In this document: piece by piece, positions 16,625-26,059 of the stretch
Position numbering within the stretch: position 1 is the first letter of the stretch
Layout of the letters: each line of letters opens with the position of its first letter
NCBI RefSeq assembly: GCF_003610455.1
Contig: NZ_RAQK01000002.1
Span: 558,001-622,000, forward strand
Reading direction: 5' to 3'
Length of the DNA stretch: 64,000 nucleotides
From: Sulfitobacter guttiformis
GTDB lineage: Bacteria; Pseudomonadota; Alphaproteobacteria; Rhodobacterales; Rhodobacteraceae
Notes under the pieces: model-generated
Database searches by the model: none
What the model saw: only the letters and a program-made list of their open reading frames with translations
Told to the model about the DNA's origin: nothing
Position numbers and translations under genes: made by a program

Positions 16625-17473
16625 ATGACCGAGCAAAAACCAGTGACCACCGACACCGCAAAAGCCGTCCCCACGCTGCCCGATGCGCAGACTGTGACTT
16701 CCGTGACCCATTGGACAGATCGCCTGTTTTCATTTCGCGTGACACGCCCGACAAGCCTGCGCTTTCGCTCTGGGGAGTTTGTGATGATCGGCCTGATGGG
16801 TGACCCACACCCGGAAACGGGTAAGGTAAAGCCTCTGCTGCGCGCCTATTCTATCGCCTCTCCTGCGTGGGATGACGAGTTGGAGTTTTATTCCATCAAG
16901 GTGCAGGATGGTCCGCTGACCTCACGCCTGCAACATATCGCTGTTGGTGACGAGATCATTTTGCGCCCGAAACCTGTAGGCACGCTGGTCCACGACGCCC
17001 TTTTGCCAGGAAAGCGGCTGTGGCTGTTTTCAACAGGTACGGGGTTTGCGCCCTTTGCATCGCTGCTGCGCGAGCCTGAGACATACGAGAAATTCGAGCA
17101 GGTTATCGTCACTCATACCTGCCGCGATGTGGCCGAACTTGAGTATTCCCGCAAGCTGATCGCAGACCTGCAAGCAGACGAGATGATGCAAGAACTGATC
17201 GGTGTCGAGAACCTTGCGAAAATCCGCTATTATCCCACAACCACGCGCGAGAACTCCGCAAAGATGGGACGCATCACTACCTTGCTCGAGGATGGCACGG
17301 TGTTCACGGATCTGGGGATTGACGGTATCACCGTTGGTGAGGACCGCGCGATGGTTTGCGGTTCCATGGGATTGAATACGGATATCAAAGTGGTCCTTGA
17401 GGGTTTCGGCCTTCAGGAAGGTGCCAACTCGGATCCAAAACACTATGTGGTTGAAAAGGCATTTGTCGGCTGA
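16625..17473 (+). CDS. fpr: Ferredoxin-NADP reductase
   Basis: 282 aa. The FAD-binding motif RAYSIASP (73-80) and the NADP-binding GTGFAPF (138-144) are present, with the short C-terminal tail VEKAFVG of the bacterial subclass. It transfers electrons between NADPH and ferredoxin or flavodoxin. It lies 103 bases after DUF934 on the same strand, so it may be read through from the cys operon and support the ferredoxin-dependent sulfite reductase. GGAG precedes the ATG. Confidence 0.94.
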   Translation: MTEQKPVTTDTAKAVPTLPDAQTVTSVTHWTDRLFSFRVTRPTSLRFRSGEFVMIGLMGDPHPETGKVKPLLRAYSIASPAWDDELEFYSIKVQDGPLTSRLQHIAVGDEIILRPKPVGTLVHDALLPGKRLWLFSTGTGFAPFASLLREPETYEKFEQVIVTHTCRDVAELEYSRKLIADLQADEMMQELIGVENLAKIRYYPTTTRENSAKMGRITTLLEDGTVFTDLGIDGITVGEDRAMVCGSMGLNTDIKVVLEGFGLQEGANSDPKHYVVEKAFVG

Positions 17474-17494
17474 GCCGGACCAAAAACAAAGACG

Positions 17495-17530
17495 TGCGGG
17501 CGCTGTGAATTGACATTTGCAGCGCCCGCA
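17495..17530 (+). terminator. Strong hairpin between fpr and the M50-like gene
   Basis: An 11-bp perfect stem, TGCGGGCGCTG (17495-17505) with CAGCGCCCGCA (17520-17530), and a 14-base loop. No T-run follows, so it may be a weak terminator or an mRNA structure. It ends 14 bases before the next ATG. Confidence 0.5.
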
Positions 17531-17544
17531 GGCGTTCTGGACCG

Positions 17545-18225
17545 ATGACTTATTTCAAATCCCACTGGCAATTGCTGGTGCTCACCGGTGTTGTCTTTGC
17601 ATTTTGGCAAACGCCGGTCGTCGTGCCGCTCAAAATCCTGATCGTTTTTTTGCACGAACTGTCACATGCCCTCGCCGCATTGCTGACTGGCGGCTCGGTG
17701 GTCCAGATATCGCTTTCGCCCGATCAGGGCGGATTCGCGATTACGCGGGGCGGCAATCTGTTTGTCATCCTTACTGCCGGTTATCTAGGATCGCTTGTGC
17801 TAGGTGTCATGCTGTTGATGGTAGCACTCCGCAGCACTGCCGATCGCGGGGTGATTGCAATTCTGGGGGCGGTCATGTTGGCGGTAGCGGTTTTATTCGT
17901 GCGCGATCTGTTTGCGGCTGCGTTCTGTCTCGGTGCGGGGTTGTCGCTGCTTACCATGGCGCGTTTTTTGGGGCATGGCGCAAATGATCTGGCCCTGCGG
18001 GTCATCGGCCTCAGTAGCCTCATCTATGTCCCCTATGACATATTCGACGATACGATTGCGCGCGCGTCCCAACGCTCGGACGCCTATATGCTGGCTGAGG
18101 CATTTGGCGGCACTGCCATGCTCTGGGGAGCGCTCTGGTTGGCGATCAGCCTCCTTGTGATTGCCGCATGCCTGCACCGCGTGCTTGGCGCCTCCAGCAA
18201 TATCGCCCTGCCCTTTGCACGCTAA
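17545..18225 (+). CDS. M50-like membrane metallopeptidase
   Basis: 226 aa with about six hydrophobic segments. The zinc motif HELSH (His37, Glu38, His41) lies at the end of the first membrane region (FLHELSHALAALLTGG), as in the M50B-like family of site-2-protease relatives. Substrate is unknown. The ATG has no good ribosome-binding site, and a hairpin arm ends 14 bases before it. It is followed by a clear terminator, so it is probably monocistronic or the end of the fpr unit. Confidence 0.85.
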   Translation: MTYFKSHWQLLVLTGVVFAFWQTPVVVPLKILIVFLHELSHALAALLTGGSVVQISLSPDQGGFAITRGGNLFVILTAGYLGSLVLGVMLLMVALRSTADRGVIAILGAVMLAVAVLFVRDLFAAAFCLGAGLSLLTMARFLGHGANDLALRVIGLSSLIYVPYDIFDDTIARASQRSDAYMLAEAFGGTAMLWGALWLAISLLVIAACLHRVLGASSNIALPFAR

Positions 18226-18241
18226 TGCGTCCCGGACGAAA

Positions 18242-18268
18242 AAAGCCGCCCCGTTCAGGAGCGGCTTT
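18242..18268. terminator. Rho-independent terminator after the M50-like gene
   Basis: AAAGCCGC (18242-18249) pairs with GCGGCTTT (18261-18268). The stem is preceded by an A-run and followed by C and five A, so the T-tail is part of the stem itself. It may serve both converging genes. Confidence 0.6.
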
Positions 18269-18320
18269 CAAAAATTTCAGACAGCGGTCGATCAAACAGC
18301 TTATCTGTTGAAGGTAGTGG

Positions 18321-19076
18321 TTACATGCCCAACGCTTTGCGCAATTGCTCCAATGCGATGCCCAGCAGCTCAGGATTGTCTTGTGCTACTGTAAGACTTT
18401 GGGTCAGCAAGTTTTTCTGCACGGCCCCCATATCGGAGCCTTCGATCACGGCGGATACCTGTGCGAGGTTGAAACCGTCCACAGTTAGCAATTCGGACAT
18501 GTCCGCACCTTCTGCAACTGTTCCGACTGCTGCTGCCTGTGCTGCGGCTTGGGTGGATGCATCGGGCGCGGTCTGTGCGGGTGTTTCGGACGTGACTGTC
18601 TCTGCTGCGGCGGCTTGTGCGGCGGCAGCGGCCTGCGCTGCGGCAGCTTCCGCGGTTGCTGCGACTTCGGCGGCTGCATTTTCAGCAGCTTGTGCCGCAT
18701 CAGCTGCACTCTGCTCTGCGGCGGCGGCGGCCTCTACGGCGGCGGCCTCAGCTTGTGCTGCAACTTCGGCAGCTTCGGCCTCTACAGCGTCAGCAGCCGC
18801 TTGAGCTGCTGCGCGTGCTTCTTCGGCCTGTGCTTCGGCTTCGGCTGCAGCGGCTTTTGCTTCAGCTTCTGCAGCAGCTTCCTCGGCTGCCAGTTTCTCG
18901 GCAGCGGCTTCGGCAGCGGCAGTTACTTCTGCGGCAGCTGCAGCGGTGGCTTCTGCGGCGGCTGTCGCTTCTGCGGCGGCTTTTGTTGCCATTTCCTGCA
19001 CACTGCGCCCGGAATAAAGCAGGTAACCGCCAATCGCGATCACGGCTGCAACAACTATCCAAACAATATTTTTCAT
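18321..19076 (-). CDS. Membrane-anchored alanine/glutamate-rich protein, unknown function
   Basis: 251 aa. One N-terminal membrane helix (residues 4-22) is followed by about 140 residues (30-170) made almost only of Ala, Glu, Gln, Val and Thr in short repeating units such as EAAA and AQAA. This should form a long single helix or coiled coil. A short ordinary domain ends the protein (192-251: MSELLTVDGFN to LEQLRKALGM). With the anchor in the inner membrane the helix would extend into the periplasm or cytoplasm; orientation is not decided. It lies beside infC, opposite strand, and resembles in composition the OmpA-domain protein on the other side of infC. No function is assigned. Confidence 0.75.
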   Translation of the reverse strand: MKNIVWIVVAAVIAIGGYLLYSGRSVQEMATKAAAEATAAAEATAAAAAEVTAAAEAAAEKLAAEEAAAEAEAKAAAAEAEAQAEEARAAAQAAADAVEAEAAEVAAQAEAAAVEAAAAAEQSAADAAQAAENAAAEVAATAEAAAAQAAAAAQAAAAETVTSETPAQTAPDASTQAAAQAAAVGTVAEGADMSELLTVDGFNLAQVSAVIEGSDMGAVQKNLLTQSLTVAQDNPELLGIALEQLRKALGM

Positions 19077-19277
19077 AATCTCTTCCCCTTATTTCGAGGC
19101 GCAAACGACAAAACGCCGATTTACGCACCATTGCGGCCCAAATGCGCATGCGTGTCCGCAGGTTCAAGGGGAAAACGCAGCATTCCCGCGCAAGCAAGCA
19201 TGATTTTCGCCTTGAATGGAGGACACTGCGGGTTTATCTTCTCGAATTGGTAATACCACCATCAAAGGAACTCCATC

Positions 19278-19823
19278 ATCGCTCGCAGACCCCATAACGC
19301 TCCGCCGCAACGTGACACCGGCCCGCGCATTAATGAATTTATCCGCTCCAACGAAATCCGCCTGATTGGCGCAGATGGCGAAAATGCTGGTGTCGTGACA
19401 CCGGCCCGCGCCATGGAAATGGCTGAGGAAGCAGGGCTCGACCTTGTTGAAATCTCGCCAAATGCGAACCCGCCCGTTTGCAAAATCATGGATTTCGGCA
19501 AGTTCAAATACGAGACGCAAAAGCGTGAGGCCGAAGCGCGCAAGAAGCAAAAGATCATCGAGATCAAAGAGGTGAAGTTCCGCCCGAACACCGACACCAA
19601 TGACTACGAAGTAAAGATGCGGAACGTGTACAAGTTTCTCGAAAATGGCGACAAGGTAAAGATCACCCTGCGTTTCCGTGGCCGTGAAATGGCGCACCAG
19701 AACTTGGGCCGTGAACTGCTCGAACGTGTTGCCGAGGACACCAAAGATCAGGGTAAGGTAGAAAACTTTCCAAAGATGGAAGGCCGGCAAATGGTTATGC
19801 TGATCGGGCCTTTGCCCAAATAA
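19278..19823 (+). CDS. infC: Translation initiation factor IF-3, ATC start
   Basis: 181 aa. IF-3 binds the 30S subunit and checks initiator tRNA and start codon. The frame reads [10 protein letters not shown] then [17 protein letters not shown], exactly the usual N terminus, but begins with ATC at 19278 (a second ATC lies at 19275) with AAAGGAA 7 bases upstream. The first in-frame ATG is at 19413 and the first GTG/TTG-type start is also well inside the N domain. Non-canonical starts on infC are known from E. coli (AUU) and underlie its autoregulation. The N domain (to about 75), lysine-rich linker and C domain are complete. It is followed by a terminator shared with the convergent OmpA-family gene. 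Confidence 0.95.
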   Translation: MARRPHNAPPQRDTGPRINEFIRSNEIRLIGADGENAGVVTPARAMEMAEEAGLDLVEISPNANPPVCKIMDFGKFKYETQKREAEARKKQKIIEIKEVKFRPNTDTNDYEVKMRNVYKFLENGDKVKITLRFRGREMAHQNLGRELLERVAEDTKDQGKVENFPKMEGRQMVMLIGPLPK

Positions 19824-19876
19824 CCCTTTCGGCACGCAGCGGTTCTTGAATTATCACGATCCTGCCGCAAGACAGC

Positions 19877-19911
19877 AAAAAGCCCTGACCAGATATGGTC
19901 AGGGCTTTATT
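19877..19911. terminator. Bidirectional terminator between infC and the OmpA-family gene
   Basis: AGCCCTGACC (19881-19890) and GGTCAGGGCT (19897-19906) form a perfect 10-bp stem with a 6-base loop. AAAA precedes it and TTTAT follows, so it can serve both convergent genes. Confidence 0.88.
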
Positions 19912-19915
19912 CGTT

Positions 19916-21868
19916 TTAGCGGAGTAATTCCGTAATGTTGCGCACAACCGCACGACGGTTCGCCTGCTCTGCGATAAGGGTCTGAACCTTAAGCTGGCTC
20001 TCGCCATACCCCTGCACGATCATATTTTCCTCTGGCACACCGAAATATTCTGTAAGCGCCAGAGCAACAGTCTCGGCACGGCGATCCGACAATGCGAGAT
20101 TGTAGCCGGCATCTCCAACCGCATCTGTGTGCCCTTCGACCAACAGCACAGTGCGCGGATCAGAGGCAATCAAATCACGCAGAGTAGCACCAAGACGTGA
20201 CAGGCTTCGCGCCTGTTCGGGCGCAATTGCGGAAGAACCGCTGGCAAAGCGTACCGCGTCCAACTCGACCTCCGGCGCCAATGCGCGCACTTGGCGGATG
20301 TCGCGAATCTGTCGCAGCGAATACGCCGCGCCACGGTCACCGGACGCTTGTGCCAAAAGGGCAGCACGCAATTCGCCTTCCTCTACCGCACCAGCCTTCT
20401 GGCTGGGCGCGAAGTATTGCGGCAAACGGCTTACGACGATCTCGCGCTCTTCTACGGTATCATCGAACAGCGTATACTCCTGCCCGTCAGGCATAACCCG
20501 CAAACGGCGCAACACAGTGCCATCCGCACCGCGAATGGTCACGATGCGTGTGTCATCTGGCTTGGTTACGATTGTACGGCTCGAACCGTCATTGAAGGTT
20601 TCGGTCCGGACATCATTGCCGGGACGGCGCAATAGGGCATCGTCATCCTTAAGCACACGCAGCTCGCCATCACGCTCGACGATCACACGGTCTCCGGAGT
20701 TGCTTTTCACTTCGTCGCCATTGTTCAGGACAGACCCGACAACGACAGCACCAAGACCGAGTAGCAAGGCTTTTTCGAATTTGCTCAACCCTTCGCGTTC
20801 GGCTGGTGCTGCGGCGGTTGTCGAAGTCACAGCAGTTTCGAATTCTTCGCTGGAGGAGCGCACATCATCAACTGCGACGGTTTCGGTAACAACCTCGCCT
20901 TCTGCCTCGTCAGCCTGTGCCGCGGCAAGCGATTGTGCCTCTTCGCGCGCACGCTCGGCTTGCGCTTCGATACGCTGCTGGTCTTCGGCGGCAACGCGCT
21001 CGGCTTCGGCAGCGGCTTCTTCTTCTGTAGGCTCTGGCGCGGCGTCTGCAGCAGCTTGAGCTTCGGCAGCGGCTTCTGCATCAATGGCAGCTTGCGCTTC
21101 GGCGGCAGCTTGTGCATCGGCGTCGGCCTGCGCTTGTGCTGCAGCCTCAGCGTCCGCAGCTTCTTTTTCTGTCGCAGTTTCGGCTTCGGCAGCGACTTCT
21201 GCCTCAACAGCTGCATCCGCTTCAACCTCAGCGGCAGCTTGTGCTTCTGCTTCAGCAGCTCGTTGGGCCTCGGCATCGGCTGTTGCTTGCGCCTCTACAC
21301 CAGCGGCCTCCGCTTCGGCCTGAGCAGCAGTCGCGGCTTCTTCGGCTTCCAATGCGGCCTGTGCTTCGGCATCTGCCGCAGCTTGGGCTTCGGCAGCTTG
21401 AGCTTCGGCGACAGCGGCGTCAGCTTCAGCTTGGGCTGCTTCACGAGCGTCTGCATCACCCTGCGCATCAGCCGCAGCTTGAGCGTCAGCGGCTGCTTGG
21501 GCATCCGCCTCAGCTTTCGCTTCGTCCGCCTGGGCTTGAGCTAGCGCCGCAGCTGCGTCTGCCTCGGCTGCAGCAGCAGCTTGTGCTTCGGCAGCAGCAA
21601 GTTCTTCTGCCGCTTGCGCCTCTGCTGCATCGGCTTCGGCATCAGCAGCCGCTTGTGCTTGCTCGGCTGCCTGTGCTTGCGCATCGACTTCAGCTTGTGT
21701 CGCAGCGATCGCAGACGCGAGGTCGTCCTCTGTCTGCACAACAGTTCCATCTGTCAGAGCGCAGGGAAATTCCCCCGTGCCACATGCCGCCTGTGCGAAC
21801 GTAACGGATGGCAAACCCATCAACATGATGAGGCCGATCGAGGTTGATGTTTTGAGAATACCAGTCAT
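19916..21868 (-). CDS. OmpA-family protein with long alanine-rich acidic helix region
   Basis: 650 aa. Signal peptide (1-26, ending TFAQA) then a short segment with two cysteines (29, 36). Residues 58-325 are low-complexity Ala/Glu/Asp/Gln repeats with almost no lysine. A hydrophobic stretch lies at 366-382 (KALLLGLGAVVVGSVL). Residues 390-500 are a beta-rich region like those in other OmpA-domain proteins of this group. An OmpA/MotB peptidoglycan-binding domain occupies 535-650 (FASGSSAI, VEGHTDAVG, LSDRRAETV, GYGESQ). The start is fixed by GAAGGAA before the ATG at 21868. It is likely to link the outer membrane or periplasm to the cell wall. The role of the repeat region is unknown. Confidence 0.85.
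   Translation of the reverse strand: MTGILKTSTSIGLIMLMGLPSVTFAQAACGTGEFPCALTDGTVVQTEDDLASAIAATQAEVDAQAQAAEQAQAAADAEADAAEAQAAEELAAAEAQAAAAAEADAAAALAQAQADEAKAEADAQAAADAQAAADAQGDADAREAAQAEADAAVAEAQAAEAQAAADAEAQAALEAEEAATAAQAEAEAAGVEAQATADAEAQRAAEAEAQAAAEVEADAAVEAEVAAEAETATEKEAADAEAAAQAQADADAQAAAEAQAAIDAEAAAEAQAAADAAPEPTEEEAAAEAERVAAEDQQRIEAQAERAREEAQSLAAAQADEAEGEVVTETVAVDDVRSSSEEFETAVTSTTAAAPAEREGLSKFEKALLLGLGAVVVGSVLNNGDEVKSNSGDRVIVERDGELRVLKDDDALLRRPGNDVRTETFNDGSSRTIVTKPDDTRIVTIRGADGTVLRRLRVMPDGQEYTLFDDTVEEREIVVSRLPQYFAPSQKAGAVEEGELRAALLAQASGDRGAAYSLRQIRDIRQVRALAPEVELDAVRFASGSSAIAPEQARSLSRLGATLRDLIASDPRTVLLVEGHTDAVGDAGYNLALSDRRAETVALALTEYFGVPEENMIVQGYGESQLKVQTLIAEQANRRAVVRNITELLR
20894..21697 (-). 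repeat. Low-complexity Ala/Glu/Asp/Gln coding repeat
   Basis: About 268 codons of irregular short units (AEAQAAADA, ADAQAAAEA and similar), visible at DNA level as repeated GCAGCTTGTGCTTCGGC-type strings on the plus strand. Unit length varies, so it is degenerate rather than an exact tandem array, but it is a likely site of length variation between strains. Confidence 0.7.
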
Positions 21869-21975
21869 GCAAATTCCTTCGGAAAGTGAACGCAACGCCG
21901 CAATGGCACCGCCTTATTCAACACCAGACTTGGCGCTTAGTTCCGATGATATGCAATATCACAGCTTCGAAATGA

Positions 21976-22003
21976 GATAGCCGCGCACGGTGGCGCGGCT
22001 ATC
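21976..22003 (-). terminator. Hairpin downstream of the molybdenum hydroxylase operon
   Basis: GATAGCCGCGC (21976-21986) and GCGCGGCTATC (21993-22003) form a perfect 11-bp stem with a 6-base loop, 35 bases after the stop of the last gene. It lacks a clear T-run on the minus strand (TCATTT follows). Confidence 0.6.
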
Positions 22004-22037
22004 AACCTACAAACTATCGCTATTTGGTCTTTATTTA

Positions 22038-22832
22038 TCAGCCGTTTATGGCAATTACCGCACGTTTGGTCATTACACCGCACAGATGGGCGCGGTAGGT
22101 GCCCGATCCATGCAAATCACTGATCATCTGGTCACCGGAAAGAGTAAGTCCTGCCAAAGCCTCTGCCGAGAAGTTGCCGCTGAGTGCTGCTTCTGCCTCG
22201 GTCCAGCGAAACACGCCATTTTCGGACGCGCCCGTTACTGCAACCCGCACACCGTCTGCAAATTTCGCTACGAAAACAGCAACCAGCGGAAAGCGCGAGG
22301 CAGGCTGCAAGTGCTTCTCGTAATGGGATGCCTGCGGGATCGGGAACTTGATCTCGGTAACAATTTCGCCTTCTTCCAGCGCTGTCTCGAACATCCCGAG
22401 GAAGTAATCATCGGCTGCAATCTCACGCTTGTTGGTGATCACAGTTGCACCAGACGCCAGAACACCCGCTGGGTAGCAGGCTGACGGGTCATTGTTGGCA
22501 ACAGAGCCGCCAATCGTGCCGCGGTTGCGTACTGCCGGATCACCGATGCGGGCCGCCAAAGAGGCCAACCCCGGATAGTCCGCCGCCGCTTGTGCAGCTA
22601 CTGTCGCGTGGGTGGTCGCCCCACCGATACACAACTGGCCTGCGTCGTTTTTGCATACACCTTTCATCTCAGCGATGCCGTGCAACGACACCAGAACCGA
22701 CGGTGCCGCCAAACGCGCCTTGAGCGTCGGGATCAATGTCTGTCCCCCGCTCAGCGGCTGGGCTTCTTCGCGCGCCAATGCCTTGACGGCATCCGCAACT
22801 GTCGTGGGCATCTCCACATCAAAATTATACAT
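22038..22832 (-). CDS. Molybdenum hydroxylase FAD-binding subunit (CoxM/CutM-like)
   Basis: 264 aa. The N-terminal FAD-binding part has LARE then LSGGQTLIPTLKARL, and ATTHATVA and TIGGSVANNDPSACYP match the FAD-contact motifs of the medium subunit family. It passes electrons from the Fe-S subunit through FAD to an acceptor. It is the third gene of an S-L-M order operon, the arrangement seen with form II CO-dehydrogenase-like enzymes. A gap of 154 bases separates it from the large-subunit gene, with no feature I recognise. Confidence 0.92.
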   Translation of the reverse strand: MYNFDVEMPTTVADAVKALAREEAQPLSGGQTLIPTLKARLAAPSVLVSLHGIAEMKGVCKNDAGQLCIGGATTHATVAAQAAADYPGLASLAARIGDPAVRNRGTIGGSVANNDPSACYPAGVLASGATVITNKREIAADDYFLGMFETALEEGEIVTEIKFPIPQASHYEKHLQPASRFPLVAVFVAKFADGVRVAVTGASENGVFRWTEAEAALSGNFSAEALAGLTLSGDQMISDLHGSGTYRAHLCGVMTKRAVIAING

Positions 22833-22986
22833 CTTGTCTTCCTTTCAATGCGGCAGTCGACCAATTATCGGGCAGGACTGTCCCCATTCATTTTTCCTAT
22901 TAACTCAAAAGCGCGCAGCGCCCGCCTAAACTTCATCAAAGGCAACGGAAGCAGGAAGGATAAGAGACACCCTTCCCGCAGACACG

Positions 22987-25350
22987 TTAGCCGTTCATCG
23001 CCTCCCAGACACGGTGGGGGGACACAGGCATGTCGATATGCCCGATGTCCTTACCGCCGGAGCGCATCGCATCCAGCACCGCGTTAATCACCGCAGGGGG
23101 CGATCCAATTGCTCCCGCCTCTCCACAGCCTTTTACGCCCAATGGGTTGTGCGTACAGGGCGTCTGGCAGGAATGGTCCACGTCGTAGAACGGCAGATCC
23201 GAGGCACGCGGCATAGCATAATCCATATAGCTGGCGCTCAGCAACTGGCCATCGCTGTCATAGGCGCAGTTCTCGAGCAATGCCTGCCCGATTCCCTGCG
23301 CCAGACCGCCGTGGACCTGTCCGGTCACGATCATTGGATTGACGACATTTCCGAAATCATCTGCCGCCGAGAACCGCTCGACCGTCACTTGTCCTGTTTC
23401 TGGATCAAGCTCGACCTCGCAGGCATACGCACCGGAGGGATAAGTAAAGTTCGACGGATCATAGAACGCCGTTTCCTCCAGCCCCGGCTCTATCTCTTCC
23501 AGCGGATAGTTGTGAGGCACGTAGGCAGCGAGTGTCACCTCGCCCCATGCAACGGATTTATCGGTGCCGGCTACAGTAAACGCACCGTCTTTCAGCTCCA
23601 CATCTGTCTCAGATGCTTCCAGCAGGTGGCTGGCAATTTTGGTCGCTTTGGCAATGATCTTTTCTGTCGCCTTAACCATAGCAGAGCCGCCCACTGCAAG
23701 TGAGCGAGAACCATAGGTGCCCATCCCCATGGGTGTGTTTGCGGTGTCACCGTGTACGATCTCGACCATATCCTCGGGGATGCCGATCATATCCGCGACC
23801 ACTTGTGCAAAGGACGTCTCGTGCCCCTGCCCGTGGCTGTGTGAACCTGTCATGACGACCAATCCGCCCGTAGCGTTAACCCGTACTGTGCAGGATTCAA
23901 ACAGACCCGCACGCGCACCCAGTTGCCCCACAAGATTGGAGGGCGCAATACCGCACGCCTCGATGTAGCAGTTGACGCCAAAGCCGCGCAACTTGCCCTT
24001 CGCCTCGGAGGCCTTGCGGCGTGCGGCAAATCCGGGGATGTCGGCCATCTCTTCGAGCTTGTCCATTGTCGCCACGTAGTCGCCTGTGTCGTATTCCACC
24101 GCCACAGGTGTCTGATACGGGAACTCCATAATAAAGTTCTGGCGCCGCAATTTGATCGGATCGACCTTCAGCTCATGTGCGGCCTTATCGACCAACCGCT
24201 CAAGCTGGTATGTGGCCTCGGGGCGGCCTGCCCCACGGTAGGCATCAACAGGCACAGTGTTGGTAAACACGGCCTTGACGTTCACATACACCAGCGGCGT
24301 TTTATAGTTGCCCGCCATCAAAGTGCCATGCAGCCACGTCGGCACGGACGGTGCGAATGTGGAAAGATACGCCCCCATGTTTGCGTAAGTATCGGTGCGC
24401 AGCGCGGTAAAGTTGTTGTCCTTGTCCAAGGCGAGCTGAATCTTGGTCACATGGTCGCGACCATGGGCATCCGACATAAACGCCTCGGACCGCGATGAAG
24501 TCCATTTGACCGCACGGTTGCAGGCCTTAGCAGCGAAAGTCACAAAGGCTTCTTCCTGATAATGGAAGATTTTTGTGCCGAAACCGCCGCCCACGTCGGG
24601 GGCCACAACGCGCAGCTTATGCTCGGGAATGCCCAGAACAAATGCACCCATCAGCAGACGGATCACGTGCGGATTCTGGCTGGTAGTATAAAGCGTGTGA
24701 TCGCCTGTACCACGGGCGTAATCCCCCACTGCCACGCGCGGCTCCATCGGGTTGGCGACAAGGCGATTGTTCACCAACTCAAGAGTGGTTACGTGCGCAG
24801 CTTCCTCGAACGCGGCGTCGACCGCCGCTTTGTTTTCCTCAACGAAACCCCAGTCATAGCACAGGTTCGATGTCAGATCATCGTGCACTTTTGGGGCGCC
24901 TTCCTTGACGGCGTCCTTCATATTCACAACAGCCGGCAAGTGGGTGATGTCGAGGACAATCGCCTCGGCGGCGTCACGCGCCTGCTCCAGCGTCTCGGCC
25001 ACGACCGCGGCAATCGGCTCGCCTACGTGGCGGACCTTGCCATGGGCCAACACCGGATGGCGCGGCTCTTGCATCGGTTGGCCGTGTTTGTCAGTTATCT
25101 GCCAGCCGCAAGGGACCGAACCTACGGCCTCGAAATCGGCACCGGTGAAAACCTTGACCACACCCGGCATAGCATCCGCTGCCGAGGTATCGACGGAATT
25201 GAGCGTGCCGTGCGCCACGTCCGAGCGCAGGAAGTAGACATATGCCTGCCCCCGTACATTGATGTCATCGGTGTAATTGCCTTCTCCGGTCAAAAACCGG
25301 ATGTCCTCGCGCCGCTTGCTGCTGGCGCCGATACCACTGTCCTTTGGCAT
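22987..25350 (-). CDS. Molybdenum hydroxylase large subunit, form II CoxL-like
   Basis: 787 aa. It belongs to the xanthine dehydrogenase/CO dehydrogenase large-subunit family and binds the Mo-pterin-cytosine cofactor (GGGFGTK at 254-260). The active-site loop reads AYRGAGR (370-376), the signature of form II proteins. True CO dehydrogenases of form I carry AYXCSFR. The catalytic Glu is in GCGEAGAIG near the C terminus. Form II enzymes have uncertain or varied substrates, so a CO-oxidising role should not be assumed. It is transcribed after the small subunit with a 108-base gap. Confidence 0.93.
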   Translation of the reverse strand: MPKDSGIGASSKRREDIRFLTGEGNYTDDINVRGQAYVYFLRSDVAHGTLNSVDTSAADAMPGVVKVFTGADFEAVGSVPCGWQITDKHGQPMQEPRHPVLAHGKVRHVGEPIAAVVAETLEQARDAAEAIVLDITHLPAVVNMKDAVKEGAPKVHDDLTSNLCYDWGFVEENKAAVDAAFEEAAHVTTLELVNNRLVANPMEPRVAVGDYARGTGDHTLYTTSQNPHVIRLLMGAFVLGIPEHKLRVVAPDVGGGFGTKIFHYQEEAFVTFAAKACNRAVKWTSSRSEAFMSDAHGRDHVTKIQLALDKDNNFTALRTDTYANMGAYLSTFAPSVPTWLHGTLMAGNYKTPLVYVNVKAVFTNTVPVDAYRGAGRPEATYQLERLVDKAAHELKVDPIKLRRQNFIMEFPYQTPVAVEYDTGDYVATMDKLEEMADIPGFAARRKASEAKGKLRGFGVNCYIEACGIAPSNLVGQLGARAGLFESCTVRVNATGGLVVMTGSHSHGQGHETSFAQVVADMIGIPEDMVEIVHGDTANTPMGMGTYGSRSLAVGGSAMVKATEKIIAKATKIASHLLEASETDVELKDGAFTVAGTDKSVAWGEVTLAAYVPHNYPLEEIEPGLEETAFYDPSNFTYPSGAYACEVELDPETGQVTVERFSAADDFGNVVNPMIVTGQVHGGLAQGIGQALLENCAYDSDGQLLSASYMDYAMPRASDLPFYDVDHSCQTPCTHNPLGVKGCGEAGAIGSPPAVINAVLDAMRSGGKDIGHIDMPVSPHRVWEAMNG

Positions 25351-25458
25351 TTCACATTCTCCCTAAGAGCGGTGCAACTCGCGCTGTGCACCAAAGCTTT
25401 TGTCGCGGACGATACCGCCAAACGTGCCACCCGCCTCCCGCGGATGGCACGCTGTTAA

Positions 25459-25944
25459 TCACTCTGCAGCGATTGCCGACACATCCTGACCGGAGGCTGC
25501 CATGATCGCTTTTACGATGTTGTGGTAGCCCGTACAGCGGCAGATGTTGCCGTCCAGATAATGGCGCACATCATCGACCGTGGGTTTAGGATTGTCTTTG
25601 AGCAAGGCTGCCGCCGACATCACCATACCTGGGGTGCAGAAACCGCACTGCAATCCATGGTGATCCTGAAACGCTTGCTGGATAGTGTTGAGCGTGCCGT
25701 CAGGTGCGGCTTGACCCTCAATGGTGGCCACTTCGGCGCCCTGCGCCTCGACTGCCAGCATCGAGCAGGATTTGACCGCTTGCCCGTTTACATGGACAAC
25801 ACAGGCACCGCACTGGCTGGTATCACAGCCGACATGCGTGCCCGTCAGGCCCATATTCTCGCGCAGGAACTGCACCAGCAATGTGCGGCCTTCGACCTCA
25901 CCGGATGCGGCCTTGCCGTTCACAGTCATTTTTAGCTGTGTCAT
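25459..25944 (-). CDS. Molybdenum hydroxylase 2Fe-2S subunit (CoxS/CutS-like)
   Basis: 161 aa. All eight cysteines for two 2Fe-2S clusters are present: Cys40, 45, 48 and 60 (plant-ferredoxin-like domain) and Cys100, 103, 135 and 137 (four-helix domain, QCGFCTPG and CRCTGYH). It carries electrons from the Mo site to FAD. It is the first gene of the S-L-M operon. The 115 bases upstream, before the molybdopterin-binding gene, probably hold the promoter, but I see no clear boxes. Confidence 0.95.
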   Translation of the reverse strand: MTQLKMTVNGKAASGEVEGRTLLVQFLRENMGLTGTHVGCDTSQCGACVVHVNGQAVKSCSMLAVEAQGAEVATIEGQAAPDGTLNTIQQAFQDHHGLQCGFCTPGMVMSAAALLKDNPKPTVDDVRHYLDGNICRCTGYHNIVKAIMAASGQDVSAIAAE

Positions 25945-26059
25945 TCACGTCCTCCCAGACATTTCTTATGGTTGTGTTGAATAGAGTTAAGCACGCCACC
26001 GGGCCGTTGAGAACCCAAATTTTTACTTGGCGCAAAACTTGTGAAGTCAGCAGTGGGGG

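Noticed and set aside
18549..19253. Plus-strand frames rich in Cys/Gly/Phe or Leu/Arg opposite the Ala-rich gene
   Set aside because: They arise from the reverse complement of Ala/Glu repeats; the same happens at 20933-21847 opposite the OmpA-family gene.
20894..21697. CRISPR-like or other regular tandem array
   Set aside because: The repeats are irregular, in frame and coding for Ala/Glu-rich protein, with no spacer structure.
22987..25350. Calling the large subunit a CO dehydrogenase
   Set aside because: The active-site loop is AYRGAGR (form II) and not AYXCSFR, so CO oxidation is not supported by sequence.
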